A stretch of DNA of 64,000 nucleotides from an uncultured Eubacteriales bacterium. GTDB taxonomy: Bacteria > Bacillota > Clostridia > Christensenellales > CAG-138. The translations under genes were made by a program, and so were the position numbers. Positions 8,143 to 16,704 of this stretch are shown here, piece after piece. Every line of letters begins with the position of its first letter. Position 1 is the first letter of the stretch. The notes beneath the pieces are model-generated. The model was not told the DNA's origin. It did not search any database and saw only the letters and a list, made by a program, of their open reading frames with translations. The DNA is taken from positions 1-64,000 of the forward strand of contig CADCJW010000007.1 in the NCBI GenBank assembly GCA_902801845.1, read 5' to 3'.

Positions 8143-10028
8143 ACGTTCAGGCCCTTTTTGCTTTTGCCCGTGAGCCTGTCAAGCCGATCCCGCCACCGCT
8201 TCTTGGCCTCCAGCCGCTCGCCCAGATCCCGGGCGCCCACGCCGTAGACCAGATACAGGATCAACCCGGACACGATCATGATGAACACCGTGGACGCGCA
8301 GCGGCGGCCCAATGCGTTCATGTTGGCGCCGCGGGTGGCGTCGGCCAGCATGCCCTGGATGACCATGGCGTAGGTGATGCCGTTGGGGCTCTGGAAGGTG
8401 GCGGACATGTCGTACTCGGTGAACAGAGCGTTGAAATTCAGCGCGAACACAGCGAGCACGCTGGGCAGGATGATGGGCAGCTTCACTTGCAGGAAGGTCC
8501 TGAGCCCGCTGGAGCCCAGGTTCCTGGCCGCGTCCTCCAATTCCTCATCGATGGCGTAGAAGGCGGCCTTGATCATGCGCAGGGAGAATGGTAACTTGAC
8601 CACCGTGTAGGCCAGTATGATCAGTATCCGCACGTACTTGCCAAAGTACAGGTTCTGGTTCCCCACGTACCAGACGGCGTCCGAGTTGAAATAGGTCCGG
8701 AAGGAATAGCAGATGAGGATGGTGGGCAGCAGCCAGGGGAACAGCAGCGCGTATTCCACGATGGCGCTCATCTTCTTGCCCTTCTTTTTGAAGATATAGT
8801 TGCAGGCCACGATGACGATGATGCAGGCGAGAGCCGCCGCCACCGCCGAGAGCAGGAAGCTCAGCTTGATGCCGCCCAACGTCTTCTCGTTGGAGAACAC
8901 GCCGGAGATGGCGCCCACCACGGTCTTCTCCCGGCCCCGGTCGTTGGTGTAGGTGTAGTCCGCCTTGCCGATGAAGTTGATCAGCGTCCACTCGTGCAGG
9001 TTCAGCCGCCGCTCCTTGATGGCCGTGTAGCTCTGGAAAGAGAACACGATGATCATCACCACGGGGGTCATGTAGATGATGAAGAGGATGTAGGCGTAGA
9101 TGTGGGCCAGCACGTTGGCCAGGGGGTTGTTGATCTTCTGCTTCTGAAGCTTGGCTTTGGTCTTGCTGACGGACAGGTAGTGCCCCTTGCGCTCGTAGGC
9201 GGAGAGGACCGTCAACAGCACGATGGTGAACAAGGCCAGGATGATGGACAGCAGCGCCGCCCGGGCCTGGGGGAAGGACTCGTCCGCCGTGGTGGACCCG
9301 GCCAAGCGCACGATCTCCGGGTTGATGGAGTCATACCCCAGCAGGGTGGGCGCGGACATGGCGCAAAGGCCCGTGATGAAGGTCATGACCGTCAGGGAGA
9401 ATAGGGTGGGGATCAGGGTGGGGAACACCACCTTCCACAGCACCTTGAAGGGGTTGGCGCCCATGTTCCGGGCCGCTTCCACGGTGTTGTAGTCGATGCC
9501 CCGGATGGCGTTGCGGAGGAACAGCATGTGGTTGCTGGTACAGGCGAAGGTCATGGTGAAGAGCACCGCGTTGAAGCCTGAGAACCAGTTGGGGTTGAAG
9601 TTCGGGAAGGCGTTTTTGATCACCGAGGTGAGCATGCCGTCCCCGGCGTAGAGGAACATATAGCCCGTGACCAGGGCCACGCCGGAGTAGATCATGGTGG
9701 TCATGTACCCCATGCGCAGGATCTTGGCGCCCTTGATGTCGAAGTACTCCGTGAGCAGCACCAAGGAGATGCCCACCACGTTCACCGTGATCACCAGGCA
9801 GATGGCCAGCTTCAGGGAGTTCCACACGAACCGGGGCATGCTGCCCGCCAGGAAGAACCGGATCACCTTCAGGGGATCCCGGACGCCATTGGTCCGCTCG
9901 TTGAAGATGCTGGTCAGGGTGTTGAGGCAGGGGACCAGCATGAACCCGAAGAAGAAGTAGGCGAAGAGGATCAGCAGGATGATCCTGAGCACCAGCTCCG
10001 GGGTGAAGCGTCGTTTATCGCCGTTCAT
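8139..10028 (-). CDS. fused ABC transporter permease (FbpB/AfuB type)
   Basis: This 629-residue inner-membrane protein has two binding-protein-dependent permease domains in tandem, about 12 membrane segments. Each domain carries an EAA loop for the ATPase: EAARNMGANPFKVLW in the first half and DAARNLGSSGLRTF in the second. Such head-to-tail fusions are typical of the Fe3+/thiamine/sugar-phosphate/2-aminoethylphosphonate importer class. It starts one base after the ATPase gene and overlaps the HAD gene. The substrate cannot be read from the sequence. Confidence 0.92.
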   Translation of the reverse strand: MNGDKRRFTPELVLRIILLILFAYFFFGFMLVPCLNTLTSIFNERTNGVRDPLKVIRFFLAGSMPRFVWNSLKLAICLVITVNVVGISLVLLTEYFDIKGAKILRMGYMTTMIYSGVALVTGYMFLYAGDGMLTSVIKNAFPNFNPNWFSGFNAVLFTMTFACTSNHMLFLRNAIRGIDYNTVEAARNMGANPFKVLWKVVFPTLIPTLFSLTVMTFITGLCAMSAPTLLGYDSINPEIVRLAGSTTADESFPQARAALLSIILALFTIVLLTVLSAYERKGHYLSVSKTKAKLQKQKINNPLANVLAHIYAYILFIIYMTPVVMIIVFSFQSYTAIKERRLNLHEWTLINFIGKADYTYTNDRGREKTVVGAISGVFSNEKTLGGIKLSFLLSAVAAALACIIVIVACNYIFKKKGKKMSAIVEYALLFPWLLPTILICYSFRTYFNSDAVWYVGNQNLYFGKYVRILIILAYTVVKLPFSLRMIKAAFYAIDEELEDAARNLGSSGLRTFLQVKLPIILPSVLAVFALNFNALFTEYDMSATFQSPNGITYAMVIQGMLADATRGANMNALGRRCASTVFIMIVSGLILYLVYGVGARDLGERLEAKKRWRDRLDRLTGKSKKGLNV

Positions 10029-10029
10029 C

Positions 10030-11055
10030 TCAGGCCTCCTCCTTGGCTTCGTAGGCCATGATATCCCGGGGATTGAGGAGCACCGTCACCTCCTGACCGG
10101 GCTCGTAGATGTTCACGCCGTCGTTCTTTTCGATGACCTTGATGGTCTGGCCGTCCAGGGTGATGTAATACTTGATGTACAGGCCGTAATACTCCCGCAT
10201 CTCCACCACGCCCTTCAAGGATACCTCCCCCTCCGCAGGGGTCTGGTTCACGTGGAGCCTCTCGAGACGGATGTAGTTATGCTTATTGAGGTCCACGTCG
10301 GCACCGGCCGCCTTCAGCTCCTTCAAAACGCCCTCGCCCAGCCGGTTGATGTCGCCGATGAAGTTGCAGACGAACTCGGTCTGGGAGAAGTTGTAGACCT
10401 CGTTGGGGGTGCCGATCTGCTCGATGTAGCCCTTGTTGAACACGGCGATCCTATCGGACAGGGTCAATGCCTCCTCCTGGTCGTGGGTCACGTAGATGGT
10501 GGTGATGCCGAAGTCCTTCTGCATCTTCTTGAGCTCGTTGCGGAGCTGGACCCTCAGCTTGGCGTCCAGGTTGGAGAGGGGCTCGTCCATGCAGATGATG
10601 GCGGGGTTGGTGACCAGGGCGCGGGCGATGGCCACACGTTGCTGCTGGCCGCCGGAGAGCTGGGACACGGCCTTTTGGAGCTGTTCGTCGGAGAGATCCA
10701 CCTTCTTGGCGATCTCCCTCACCCGCTTATCGATCTCCGCCTTCTTGACCTTCTTCACCTTCAGGCCGAAGGCGATGTTGTCGTAGACCGTCATGGTGGG
10801 GAAGAGCGCGTAGCTCTGGAACACGATGCCGATGTTGCGGTCCTCGATGGGCACATGGGTGATGTCCCGTCCCTTGACGAACACGCTGCCGGCCACGGGC
10901 TCGATAAAGCCGGTGATGGTCCGAAGCGTGGTGGTCTTGCCGCAGCCGGACGGTCCTAAAAAAGTGAAGAATTCGCCCTCCTTCACATGGACGTTGATGT
11001 CGTGCAGGGCGGTGAAGTCGCCGAATTTAACGACGATATCGTTGAGCTTGATCAT
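10030..11055 (-). CDS. ABC transporter ATP-binding protein (FbpC/PotA type)
   Basis: This 341-residue ATPase energises the fused permease. Walker A is GPSGCGKTT near residue 34, followed by the Q-loop (VFQSYALFP), the signature LSGGQQQR, Walker B with [10 protein letters not shown], and the H-loop VTHD. Residues after about 240 form a TOBE-like C-terminal regulatory domain. The gene lies between the binding-protein gene and the permease on the minus strand, so the operon reads binding protein, ATPase, permease, HAD. Confidence 0.95.
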   Translation of the reverse strand: MIKLNDIVVKFGDFTALHDINVHVKEGEFFTFLGPSGCGKTTTLRTITGFIEPVAGSVFVKGRDITHVPIEDRNIGIVFQSYALFPTMTVYDNIAFGLKVKKVKKAEIDKRVREIAKKVDLSDEQLQKAVSQLSGGQQQRVAIARALVTNPAIICMDEPLSNLDAKLRVQLRNELKKMQKDFGITTIYVTHDQEEALTLSDRIAVFNKGYIEQIGTPNEVYNFSQTEFVCNFIGDINRLGEGVLKELKAAGADVDLNKHNYIRLERLHVNQTPAEGEVSLKGVVEMREYYGLYIKYYITLDGQTIKVIEKNDGVNIYEPGQEVTVLLNPRDIMAYEAKEEA

Positions 11056-11105
11056 GCGCTGTTCCCCCTCCTTTTGCCAAAGACTGCCGTAGAAGGCGTC
11101 AGACC

Positions 11106-11322
11106 ATTTGCGGCAGATTCGAATTGAAAAAATGTCTACTGGTAGAAATGGCGTTAATCGCCATTTCTTTTATTGATTGCCGCAAATTAGCCGTTTTTCC
11201 GACCTCTCGCGGTACAAAGTACAGCTTCGGGTCGGAGAAAACGGCTTCTGACATCCTTCCCGACAGTCTGTACGACTGATCATAATTAGGGATATGGCGA
11301 GCCGTTTCCGACTCGCCATATC
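11106..11322. other. intergenic region with nested inverted repeats
   Basis: The 286-base gap between the binding-protein gene and the ATPase gene is unusually structured. An outer 10-bp perfect repeat (11106-11115 with 11178-11187) encloses a 10-bp perfect hairpin (11144-11153 with 11159-11168). Next comes a 15-bp repeat with one bulge (11189-11203 with 11231-11246). Last is an 11-bp perfect hairpin (11291-11301 with 11312-11322) just after the binding-protein stop. It may stabilise or attenuate the transcript, so that binding protein outnumbers transporter. No known RNA family was recognised. Confidence 0.7.
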
Positions 11323-11341
11323 TACATGCTTTCCTGTTTGT

Positions 11342-12544
11342 TTACTCAGCCTTCTGCGTCAGCGTGGCCCAGTCCAGGGTGTCCCAAGCGGGCTCGGCGG
11401 GGGCGGCATTGGCGTCCTTCCAGTAGAAGCCCAGGTTGGTCATGATGTTGGTCCACTCGGCGGAGTGGGCGGCCACATACTCGGCATAGGTCATCTCCGT
11501 GCCTTCGATCTTATTGAGAGCGAAGTTGGGGATCTGGTAGATGGCGGGGATGCCATCGGGATAGAGCTCGGCGGCAGCCACGGTGTTGCAGGGGAAGGAG
11601 TCGAACTCTTCGCCCCAGGCAGCCTGGACGGCAGCGGAACCGAACCATTCGGCAAAGGCCTTCACGGCTTCGGTCTCGGCATCGGTACGGCCAGCCTTGT
11701 CGAGGATGCCCAGGTACTCAGCGATGTAGTAGGTACCGTCGGCCACGTCCGCAAGCGCCCAGTTCTCGGGGTTGATGGTACCCTTCAGGGGGTGATCGCC
11801 AGCGGCGGTATCGATGGAGCCGTACAGGGAGGAGGAGTAATACTCGGACACGGCCACATCGCCCCGGTTCAAGGGATCAAAGCCGTACTTCCAGTCGTCG
11901 CCGCCGAACTTGCCCTCGGCGCAGAACTTCCACAGGGTCTTCCAGCCGTCCACGGTGATGCCGCCGGCGGGAGAGGCGGGATCCACGAAGGGATAGAGCA
12001 TGGCGGAGTTGATGTTGGCGTTGGTGGTGCCGCCGACCTTGTTCTGGCGGTACCAGGTGTAACCGGAGTTCACCACGTCAGCCCAGTGATCGAAGTGGAG
12101 CTCCTGGCCGTTGGTGCCCAGCTCGTCGTTCCGATAGAGCATCAGCACGTTCTGGATGACGATGCCGTAGGCCTTGCCGTCATACTTGTACGCACCGACC
12201 TCGTCGGCCCAGGAGGGGGTCCAATCCATGACCTTCAGGTTTTCATACTGGCCGTTGACCAGCTGGCCCCAGCGGGTCTCGTTGAGACCGAAGATCAGGT
12301 CGCCGTCCTTATTCTCGTTGGCGGCTTGGATGGCAGCGGTGTCGCCGGAATAGACCTCGTTGGTATCCAGGCTGATGGTGAAGCCGGCCTTCTTGGCCTC
12401 TTCGACGAGCCAGGTCACGCGCTCAGTGGAGTTGGAGTTGGAATAGATCCGGATGGTGTAGCCGGAATAATCCGTCGCCATGGTCGCCGGGACCAGAGCA
12501 AATACCAGGACCAGTACCAGCATCAGTGCAAGAACTTTCTTCAT
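11342..12544 (-). CDS. ABC transporter substrate-binding lipo/secreted protein (AfuA/FutA-like)
   Basis: This 400-residue extracytoplasmic binding protein belongs to the Fe3+/thiamine/phosphoester class (type II periplasmic fold). The start is placed at the ATG at 12544 because MKKVLALMLVLVLVFALVPA is a signal peptide and AAGGAG lies 8 bases upstream. The longer in-frame extension has no signal sequence. No lipobox cysteine is seen. The domain begins YTIRIYSNSNSTERV and includes LIFGLNETRWGQL. The wide gap before the ATPase gene holds several hairpins. Substrate unknown; iron, sugar phosphate or aminoethylphosphonate are all possible. Confidence 0.88.
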   Translation of the reverse strand: MKKVLALMLVLVLVFALVPATMATDYSGYTIRIYSNSNSTERVTWLVEEAKKAGFTISLDTNEVYSGDTAAIQAANENKDGDLIFGLNETRWGQLVNGQYENLKVMDWTPSWADEVGAYKYDGKAYGIVIQNVLMLYRNDELGTNGQELHFDHWADVVNSGYTWYRQNKVGGTTNANINSAMLYPFVDPASPAGGITVDGWKTLWKFCAEGKFGGDDWKYGFDPLNRGDVAVSEYYSSSLYGSIDTAAGDHPLKGTINPENWALADVADGTYYIAEYLGILDKAGRTDAETEAVKAFAEWFGSAAVQAAWGEEFDSFPCNTVAAAELYPDGIPAIYQIPNFALNKIEGTEMTYAEYVAAHSAEWTNIMTNLGFYWKDANAAPAEPAWDTLDWATLTQKAE

Positions 12545-12657
12545 GTTTCTTCTCCTTTGACTACGATTTGGGCACGATGCCCTATCTGCTATTATACTGT
12601 TTTCGTATTTGATAATCAAGCAGATTATGGCCAAATCATGAAAAAAACGGCGCTTGT

Positions 12658-14676
12658 CTATTTCCTTGACCGGCCCCGGCTCTTCTTGGCGGAGCCCACC
12701 ATGCCGGGTCGGACCTGCCGGGAGGCGGTGACGGTCTCGCCCCGGAGCTTTTTGATCTCGTCCCGGAGCTTGGCCGCCTGCTCGAATTCCAGCTCCCGGG
12801 CCGCCTGGCGCATCTGCTCCTGGAGGAGCTCGATCCGCTCCTCCCGCTGCTGCTGGTCGAAGACGGTCTCCCCCGCCTCCGCCTTGTGGCTGATGCCGAG
12901 AAGGGCGGAGACCTCCTTGCGGATGGTCTGGGGGGTGATGCCGTGGGCCGCGTTGTAGGCCATCTGCTTCTGCCGGCGGCGCTCCGTCTCATCCATGGCC
13001 CGCTGCATGGAGGGGGTCACCGTGTCGCAATAGAGGAGCACCCGGGCCTCGGCGTTTCGGGCGGCCCGGCCGATGGTCTGGATGAGGGAGGTCTCGGACC
13101 GAAGGAAGCCCTCCTTGTCCGCGTCCAGTATGGCCACCAGGCCCACCTCCGGAAGGTCCAACCCCTCCCGCAGCAGGTTGATGCCCACCAGCACGTCGAA
13201 GTCCCCCAGCCGAAGATCCCGGATGATCTCCATGCGGTCCAGGGTGTCGATGTCGCTGTGCATGTACCGGACCCGGACGCCCATGCCGTCCAGATATTCC
13301 GTCAGATCCTCGGCCATCCGCTTGGTCAGGGTGGTGATAAGGGTCCGATAGCCCTTCTGGGCGGTGAGGCGCACCTCGGAAAGGATGTCGTCGATCTGCC
13401 CCTCGATGGGCCGGAGGAAGATCTCCGGGTCTACGAGGCCCGTGGGGCGAATGATCTGCTCCGCCACCTGGGTGCAGCGGGAGAGCTCCCAGGGACCGGG
13501 CGTAGCCGACACGCAGAGCATCTGGGGGATCCGCTGCAAAAATTCGTCGAACTGCAGCGGCCGGTTGTCGTAGGCGGAGGGGAGGCGGAAGCCGTACTTC
13601 ACCAGCTCCTCCTTCCGCATGCGATCCCCCCGGTACATGGCGCCGATCTGGGGGATGGTCACGTGGCTTTCGTCGATGATGAGCAAAAAGTCCTTGGGGA
13701 AGTAGTCGATGAGGGTGTAGGGGGGCTCCCCGGGCTGTCGCCCGTCGAAGTAGCGGGAGTAGTTCTCGATGCCGTTGCAGTAGCCGATCTCCTGCATCAT
13801 CTCCATGTCGTGGCGGACCCGCTGCTCGATGCGCTCCGCCTCCAGGGGCTTGTTCTCGTCCAAAAACTGGTCCCGGCGGAGCTCCATGTCCCGCTCGATC
13901 TCGTTCATGGCGGCCATGAGCTTGGCCTGGCCCGTGGCGTAGTGGGAGGCGGGGAAGATGGCGGCGTGGTCCTGGTGGCTCAGCACCTCGCCGGTGAGGG
14001 TGTTGATCTCGGTGATCTTCTCGATCTCGTCCCCAAAGAAGCTGACCCGCAGCGCCCGGCCTTCGTTGCCCATGGGGAAGATATCCAGCGTGTCCCCCCG
14101 GACCCGGAAGGTACCTCGCTGAAAGTCCAGGTCGTTCCGCTGGAACTGGATGTCCACCAGCCGCCGCATGACCTCCTCCCGGCTCACCTCCATGCCGGGG
14201 CGGAGGGACAGGGACAGGTGCAGATACTCCTCTGGGTCGCCCAGGGCGTAGATGCAGCTCACCGACGCCACGATGATCACGTCGCTGCGCTCGTTCAGCG
14301 CACAGGTGGCGGAGTGACGGAGCCGGTCGATCTCCTCGTTCACCGCGGTGGTCTTTTCGATATAGGTGTCGCTGGAGGCGATGTAGGCCTCCGGCTGATA
14401 GTAATCATAATAGGAAACGAAGTACTCCACCGCCGAGTCCGGGAAGAAGCTCTTGAGCTCGGAGCAGAGCTGGGCCGCCAGGGTCTTGTTGTGGGCCAGG
14501 ACCAGCGTGGGCTTTTGAACCTGCTCGATGACCTTGGCCATGGTGTAGGTTTTGCCGGAGCCGGTGACGCCCAGCAGGACCTGGAGCTTGTCGCCCCGGA
14601 GGACGCCTTCGCTGAGCTTTTCTATGGCCTCGGGCTGGTCGCCCTGGGGCGTGAAGGGGGAAACGACCTTGAACAT
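12658..14676 (-). CDS. uvrB: excinuclease ABC subunit B
   Basis: UvrB is the damage-verifying helicase of nucleotide excision repair. The 672-residue protein carries Walker A GVTGSGKT (residues 36-43), the beta-hairpin region with [10 protein letters not shown], and the helicase motifs DESHVT and SATPGPWE. It ends in a UVR domain ([19 protein letters not shown]) for UvrC contact. ATG at 14676 begins the usual [15 protein letters not shown]; an upstream in-frame TTG would add four residues. It starts one base after the stop of the Dabb gene, so translation is probably coupled. uvrA and uvrC are not in the window. Confidence 0.97.
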   Translation of the reverse strand: MFKVVSPFTPQGDQPEAIEKLSEGVLRGDKLQVLLGVTGSGKTYTMAKVIEQVQKPTLVLAHNKTLAAQLCSELKSFFPDSAVEYFVSYYDYYQPEAYIASSDTYIEKTTAVNEEIDRLRHSATCALNERSDVIIVASVSCIYALGDPEEYLHLSLSLRPGMEVSREEVMRRLVDIQFQRNDLDFQRGTFRVRGDTLDIFPMGNEGRALRVSFFGDEIEKITEINTLTGEVLSHQDHAAIFPASHYATGQAKLMAAMNEIERDMELRRDQFLDENKPLEAERIEQRVRHDMEMMQEIGYCNGIENYSRYFDGRQPGEPPYTLIDYFPKDFLLIIDESHVTIPQIGAMYRGDRMRKEELVKYGFRLPSAYDNRPLQFDEFLQRIPQMLCVSATPGPWELSRCTQVAEQIIRPTGLVDPEIFLRPIEGQIDDILSEVRLTAQKGYRTLITTLTKRMAEDLTEYLDGMGVRVRYMHSDIDTLDRMEIIRDLRLGDFDVLVGINLLREGLDLPEVGLVAILDADKEGFLRSETSLIQTIGRAARNAEARVLLYCDTVTPSMQRAMDETERRRQKQMAYNAAHGITPQTIRKEVSALLGISHKAEAGETVFDQQQREERIELLQEQMRQAARELEFEQAAKLRDEIKKLRGETVTASRQVRPGMVGSAKKSRGRSRK

Positions 14677-14677
14677 A

Positions 14678-14962
14678 TCAGTACTCAAAATCGACGGTGT
14701 GGGACTCCTGGACGTGCTGGTGGATGTAGACCCGGGCCTCGTTGTGGCTGGGGGCCTGGTCGTAGGCCAGATACCCTTCCTTATCCTTAAAGGTGACGAT
14801 CAGCGCCGCGTCGTAGCTGCGGCCCTTGTGGAGCTGATCGAGGCCGTATTCGATCTCGACGATCTCGGGCACGGTTTCCTTCAGCGCCAACAGCTTTTCC
14901 CCCACCACGGGCGCGCACACCTCGGGATCGATAAACTTGAACAACAGCACATGCTTGAACAT
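14678..14962 (-). CDS. Dabb-family stress-responsive alpha-beta barrel protein
   Basis: This 94-residue protein matches the dimeric A/B-barrel (Dabb) pattern: [12 protein letters not shown] at the N-terminus, a central [18 protein letters not shown] strand and a C-terminal [16 protein letters not shown]. Members bind small ligands or act in stress responses, but most bacterial ones have no defined role. An AAGGAG-like site precedes the ATG. It is the first gene of a two-gene unit with uvrB, a context that might link it to stress but does not prove it. Confidence 0.85.
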   Translation of the reverse strand: MFKHVLLFKFIDPEVCAPVVGEKLLALKETVPEIVEIEYGLDQLHKGRSYDAALIVTFKDKEGYLAYDQAPSHNEARVYIHQHVQESHTVDFEY

Positions 14963-15029
14963 CTTTTTCGTCTCCTTTGTCAGTATGGATACAGTATAGC
15001 GTATATGGGCTTCTCTTTCAATTTTTCTT

Positions 15030-15165
15030 TGCTCCTTTTTCTCTTTAGCGAATCAGAAAAGGAAAAAATCTTGATTGAGATATATATATCTCTCTCCCTA
15101 TTCTTAATCCCCATCTGTGCTTTTCTTTTCGGTTCCTTTTCTTTTCACTGAAAAGAAAAGGAACG
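15030..15165. repeat. composite hairpin repeat, copy 2
   Basis: The first hairpin pairs TCCTTTT (15033-15039) with AAAAGGA (15057-15063). A 60-base spacer follows with a purine/TATATA tract. The second hairpin is a perfect 14-bp stem, GTTCCTTTTCTTTT (15132-15145) with AAAAGAAAAGGAAC (15151-15164). The layout matches the repeat at 7354, with different stem-base pairs that are still complementary. It fills most of the 315-base gap between the divergent Dabb and spo0A genes; apart from this repeat and the promoter, nothing else is seen there. Confidence 0.7.
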
Positions 15166-15242
15166 AAATCCCACATTCCTTAATTCGTCCCCCATTCGCC
15201 AGGGGTCGCTGAATTTGCACTCTAACCAGTTGAGGAGGGGGA

Positions 15243-15251
15243 TGGTACAAT
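15243..15251 (+). promoter_or_regulatory. extended -10 promoter of spo0A
   Basis: TGGTACAAT at 15243-15251 is an extended -10 hexamer 27 bases before the spo0A start. No good -35 hexamer is found 16-18 bases upstream. An AGGA (15233-15236) and CGAAG (15252-15256) pair loosely resembles a sigma-H promoter with short spacing, so control by sigma-H is possible but unproven. Confidence 0.5.
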
Positions 15252-15277
15252 CGAAGCACAGCGAAGGAGGAGGCAAC

Positions 15278-16057
15278 ATGGCAAAGTATAAAGCTCTTTT
15301 GATCGACGACAACACCCAGTTCACGGAGAGCGTGAAGGGGTATCTGCTCTCCCAGGACCGGTTTTCCGAGGTGGACACGGCCCAGGACGGCCGGGAGGCC
15401 CTGAAGAAGCTTCGGGAGAAGACCTACGACGTGATGACGCTGGATCTCATCATGCCCAACGCGGACGGGCTGGCGGTTTTGGAGCAGCTGTCGCTCCTGC
15501 CCTTGGACCCGGCGCCGGCGGTGGTGGTGATCTCCGCTTTAAAGAACGAGGCCATGGTCCGCCGCTGCTGCGGGTTGGGCGCCCGATACTATATGGTGAA
15601 GCCCGTGGACCCGGACACGATTTCAAAACGCTTGCTGGAGACGCTGGAAGGAGAGCCGGTGAAAGGGGGCGTCATGCCCTACGCCCCCACCCACCGGTCC
15701 TTCGAGGAGAAGGTGACCGCCATCTTCCTGGTGGCGGGGATCCCGGCCCACATCAAGGGGTACCACTACCTGAGGGAGGGGATCCGCCTGGTGTACAACG
15801 ACCCGGATCTCATCAATCGGATCACCAAGGAGCTGTACCCCGGCATCGCCAAGCGGTTCGACACCTCCCCCAGCAAGGTGGAGCGGGCCATCCGCCACGC
15901 CATCGAGGTGGCCTGGACCCGGGGCAAGATCGAGAATTTGAACGCCCTCTTCGGCTACAACATCTACGGCAAGAACGACAAGCCCACCAACGGCGAATTC
16001 ATCGCCCTCGTCGCGGACAAGCTGTTGATGGAGGAGCAGGGGAAAAAGGCGGGATGA
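15278..16057 (+). CDS. spo0A: sporulation transcription factor Spo0A
   Basis: Spo0A is the master phosphorelay response regulator that commits the cell to sporulation. The receiver domain (about 1-120) has the acidic pocket Asp10/Asp11, the phosphoacceptor Asp56 in VMTLDLIMP and Lys108 in MVKPVD. The C-terminal Spo0A DNA-binding domain is unmistakable from GIPAHIKGYHYLREGI, KELYPGIAKRF, VERAIRHAIEVAW and NSEFIA-like NGEFIALVADKL. Start at ATG 15278, 7 bases after AAGGAGGAGG; an upstream extension lacks homology. The typical neighbour spoIVB is absent. Confidence 0.97.
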   Translation: MAKYKALLIDDNTQFTESVKGYLLSQDRFSEVDTAQDGREALKKLREKTYDVMTLDLIMPNADGLAVLEQLSLLPLDPAPAVVVISALKNEAMVRRCCGLGARYYMVKPVDPDTISKRLLETLEGEPVKGGVMPYAPTHRSFEEKVTAIFLVAGIPAHIKGYHYLREGIRLVYNDPDLINRITKELYPGIAKRFDTSPSKVERAIRHAIEVAWTRGKIENLNALFGYNIYGKNDKPTNGEFIALVADKLLMEEQGKKAG

Positions 16058-16079
16058 GAGAGGTATTTATTGGAAGCTC

Positions 16080-16330
16080 GATCCTTTTTCTTGAAAGAAA
16101 AAGGACCAAAAAGAACTTAATTGGGGTATATATATCTCTCTCCTACCCCTAATCCCCTCTTAAGCTTTTCTTTTTCCGCCGCTTTTTCTTCTGCTATGTG
16201 CAAACACATAGTCGAAAACTGCGCTACCGCTTGTTTTCTCCTTGGTTTGCCCGTGCTACGCCTCGCTGCATCTGCCACAGGCAGCGCTCGGCTTCGCACT
16301 CACCGAAAAGAAAAAGCGGCAAAAACAAAA
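16080..16330. repeat. composite hairpin repeat, copy 3, with expanded loop
   Basis: The first hairpin is an 11-bp perfect stem (16082-16092 with 16095-16105) followed by CCAAAAAGAACTTA. The middle hairpin is GGGGTA (16123-16128) with TACCCC (16144-16149). The third hairpin has arms GCCGCTTTTTCTT (16178-16190) and AAGAAAAAGCGGC (16308-16320). Its loop is 117 bases long instead of the 6-15 bases seen in the other copies and contains a further small hairpin (CTATGTG/CACATAG). The element follows spo0A and may also end its transcript. Confidence 0.75.
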
Positions 16331-16470
16331 CCCAACCTCCCCAAAACCAAGCTTGCAGGACGGCTCCCCTCGTCCTGCAGGGTGCCCCGACCTCATGATC
16401 CGCGGAAGGCTGCCGCATCGATCCCACGCCCAAGGGACCGACGGCAGCTTTTCGCATCCTTTTCGCCCCC

Positions 16471-16559
16471 TTATCCACACCCAAAAGAGCAGGAATTTCG
16501 TGCTCGGTGGATAAGACGGTGGACAATGTGGATAATTTTCCCGGCGGGGGTGTGGATAA
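16471..16559. other. DnaA-box cluster
   Basis: Three perfect DnaA boxes (TTATCCACA) occur within 89 bases: 16471-16479 on the plus strand, and 16527-16535 and 16551-16559 on the minus strand. A one-mismatch box lies at 16506-16514 (minus) and a two-mismatch box at 16518-16526. The density is far above chance for a GC-rich genome. There is no dnaA, dnaN or AT-rich unwinding tract nearby. The cluster ends 70 bases before a strong promoter. It could titrate DnaA or control the downstream gene. Confidence 0.8.
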
Positions 16560-16629
16560 ATGGCAGCCGGAGGCCCCGGACCGGGAATCCCGACAAATGG
16601 GCATTTTTGGCGGACGCCCCTTCGGCGCG

Positions 16630-16664
16630 TTGACAGGGGGCCGGGGATGGGCTACAATGTCGAA
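16630..16664 (+). promoter_or_regulatory. promoter with overlapping Spo0A-box-like heptamer
   Basis: TTGACA (16630-16635) and TACAAT (16653-16658) are spaced by 17 bases, a near-consensus vegetative promoter. A perfect TGTCGAA heptamer, the Spo0A box core, begins on the last base of the -10 (16658-16664). A regulator bound there would cover the start site, suggesting repression. The promoter also shows that the downstream gene starts after about 16665. Confidence 0.65.
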
Positions 16665-16704
16665 AAAGAACGATCCTGCAGGATGCGACGGAAGGGACGG
16701 CAAA

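Noticed and set aside
11056..11341. A known riboswitch between the ABC genes
   Set aside because: The hairpins do not match any riboswitch consensus I can recognise, and the region lies inside the operon.
14677..14688. Longer uvrB start at an upstream TTG
   Set aside because: ATG 14676 gives the standard UvrB N-terminus and follows the Dabb stop by one base; the TTG adds four unconserved residues.
16471..16559. Chromosomal origin oriC
   Set aside because: DnaA boxes are present, but there is no dnaA/dnaN, no AT-rich unwinding tract and no other origin gene. Kept only as a DnaA-box cluster.
16121..16633. Open frames in the spo0A downstream gap
   Set aside because: They run through the repeat hairpins and DnaA boxes, lack ribosome sites and give low-complexity proteins.
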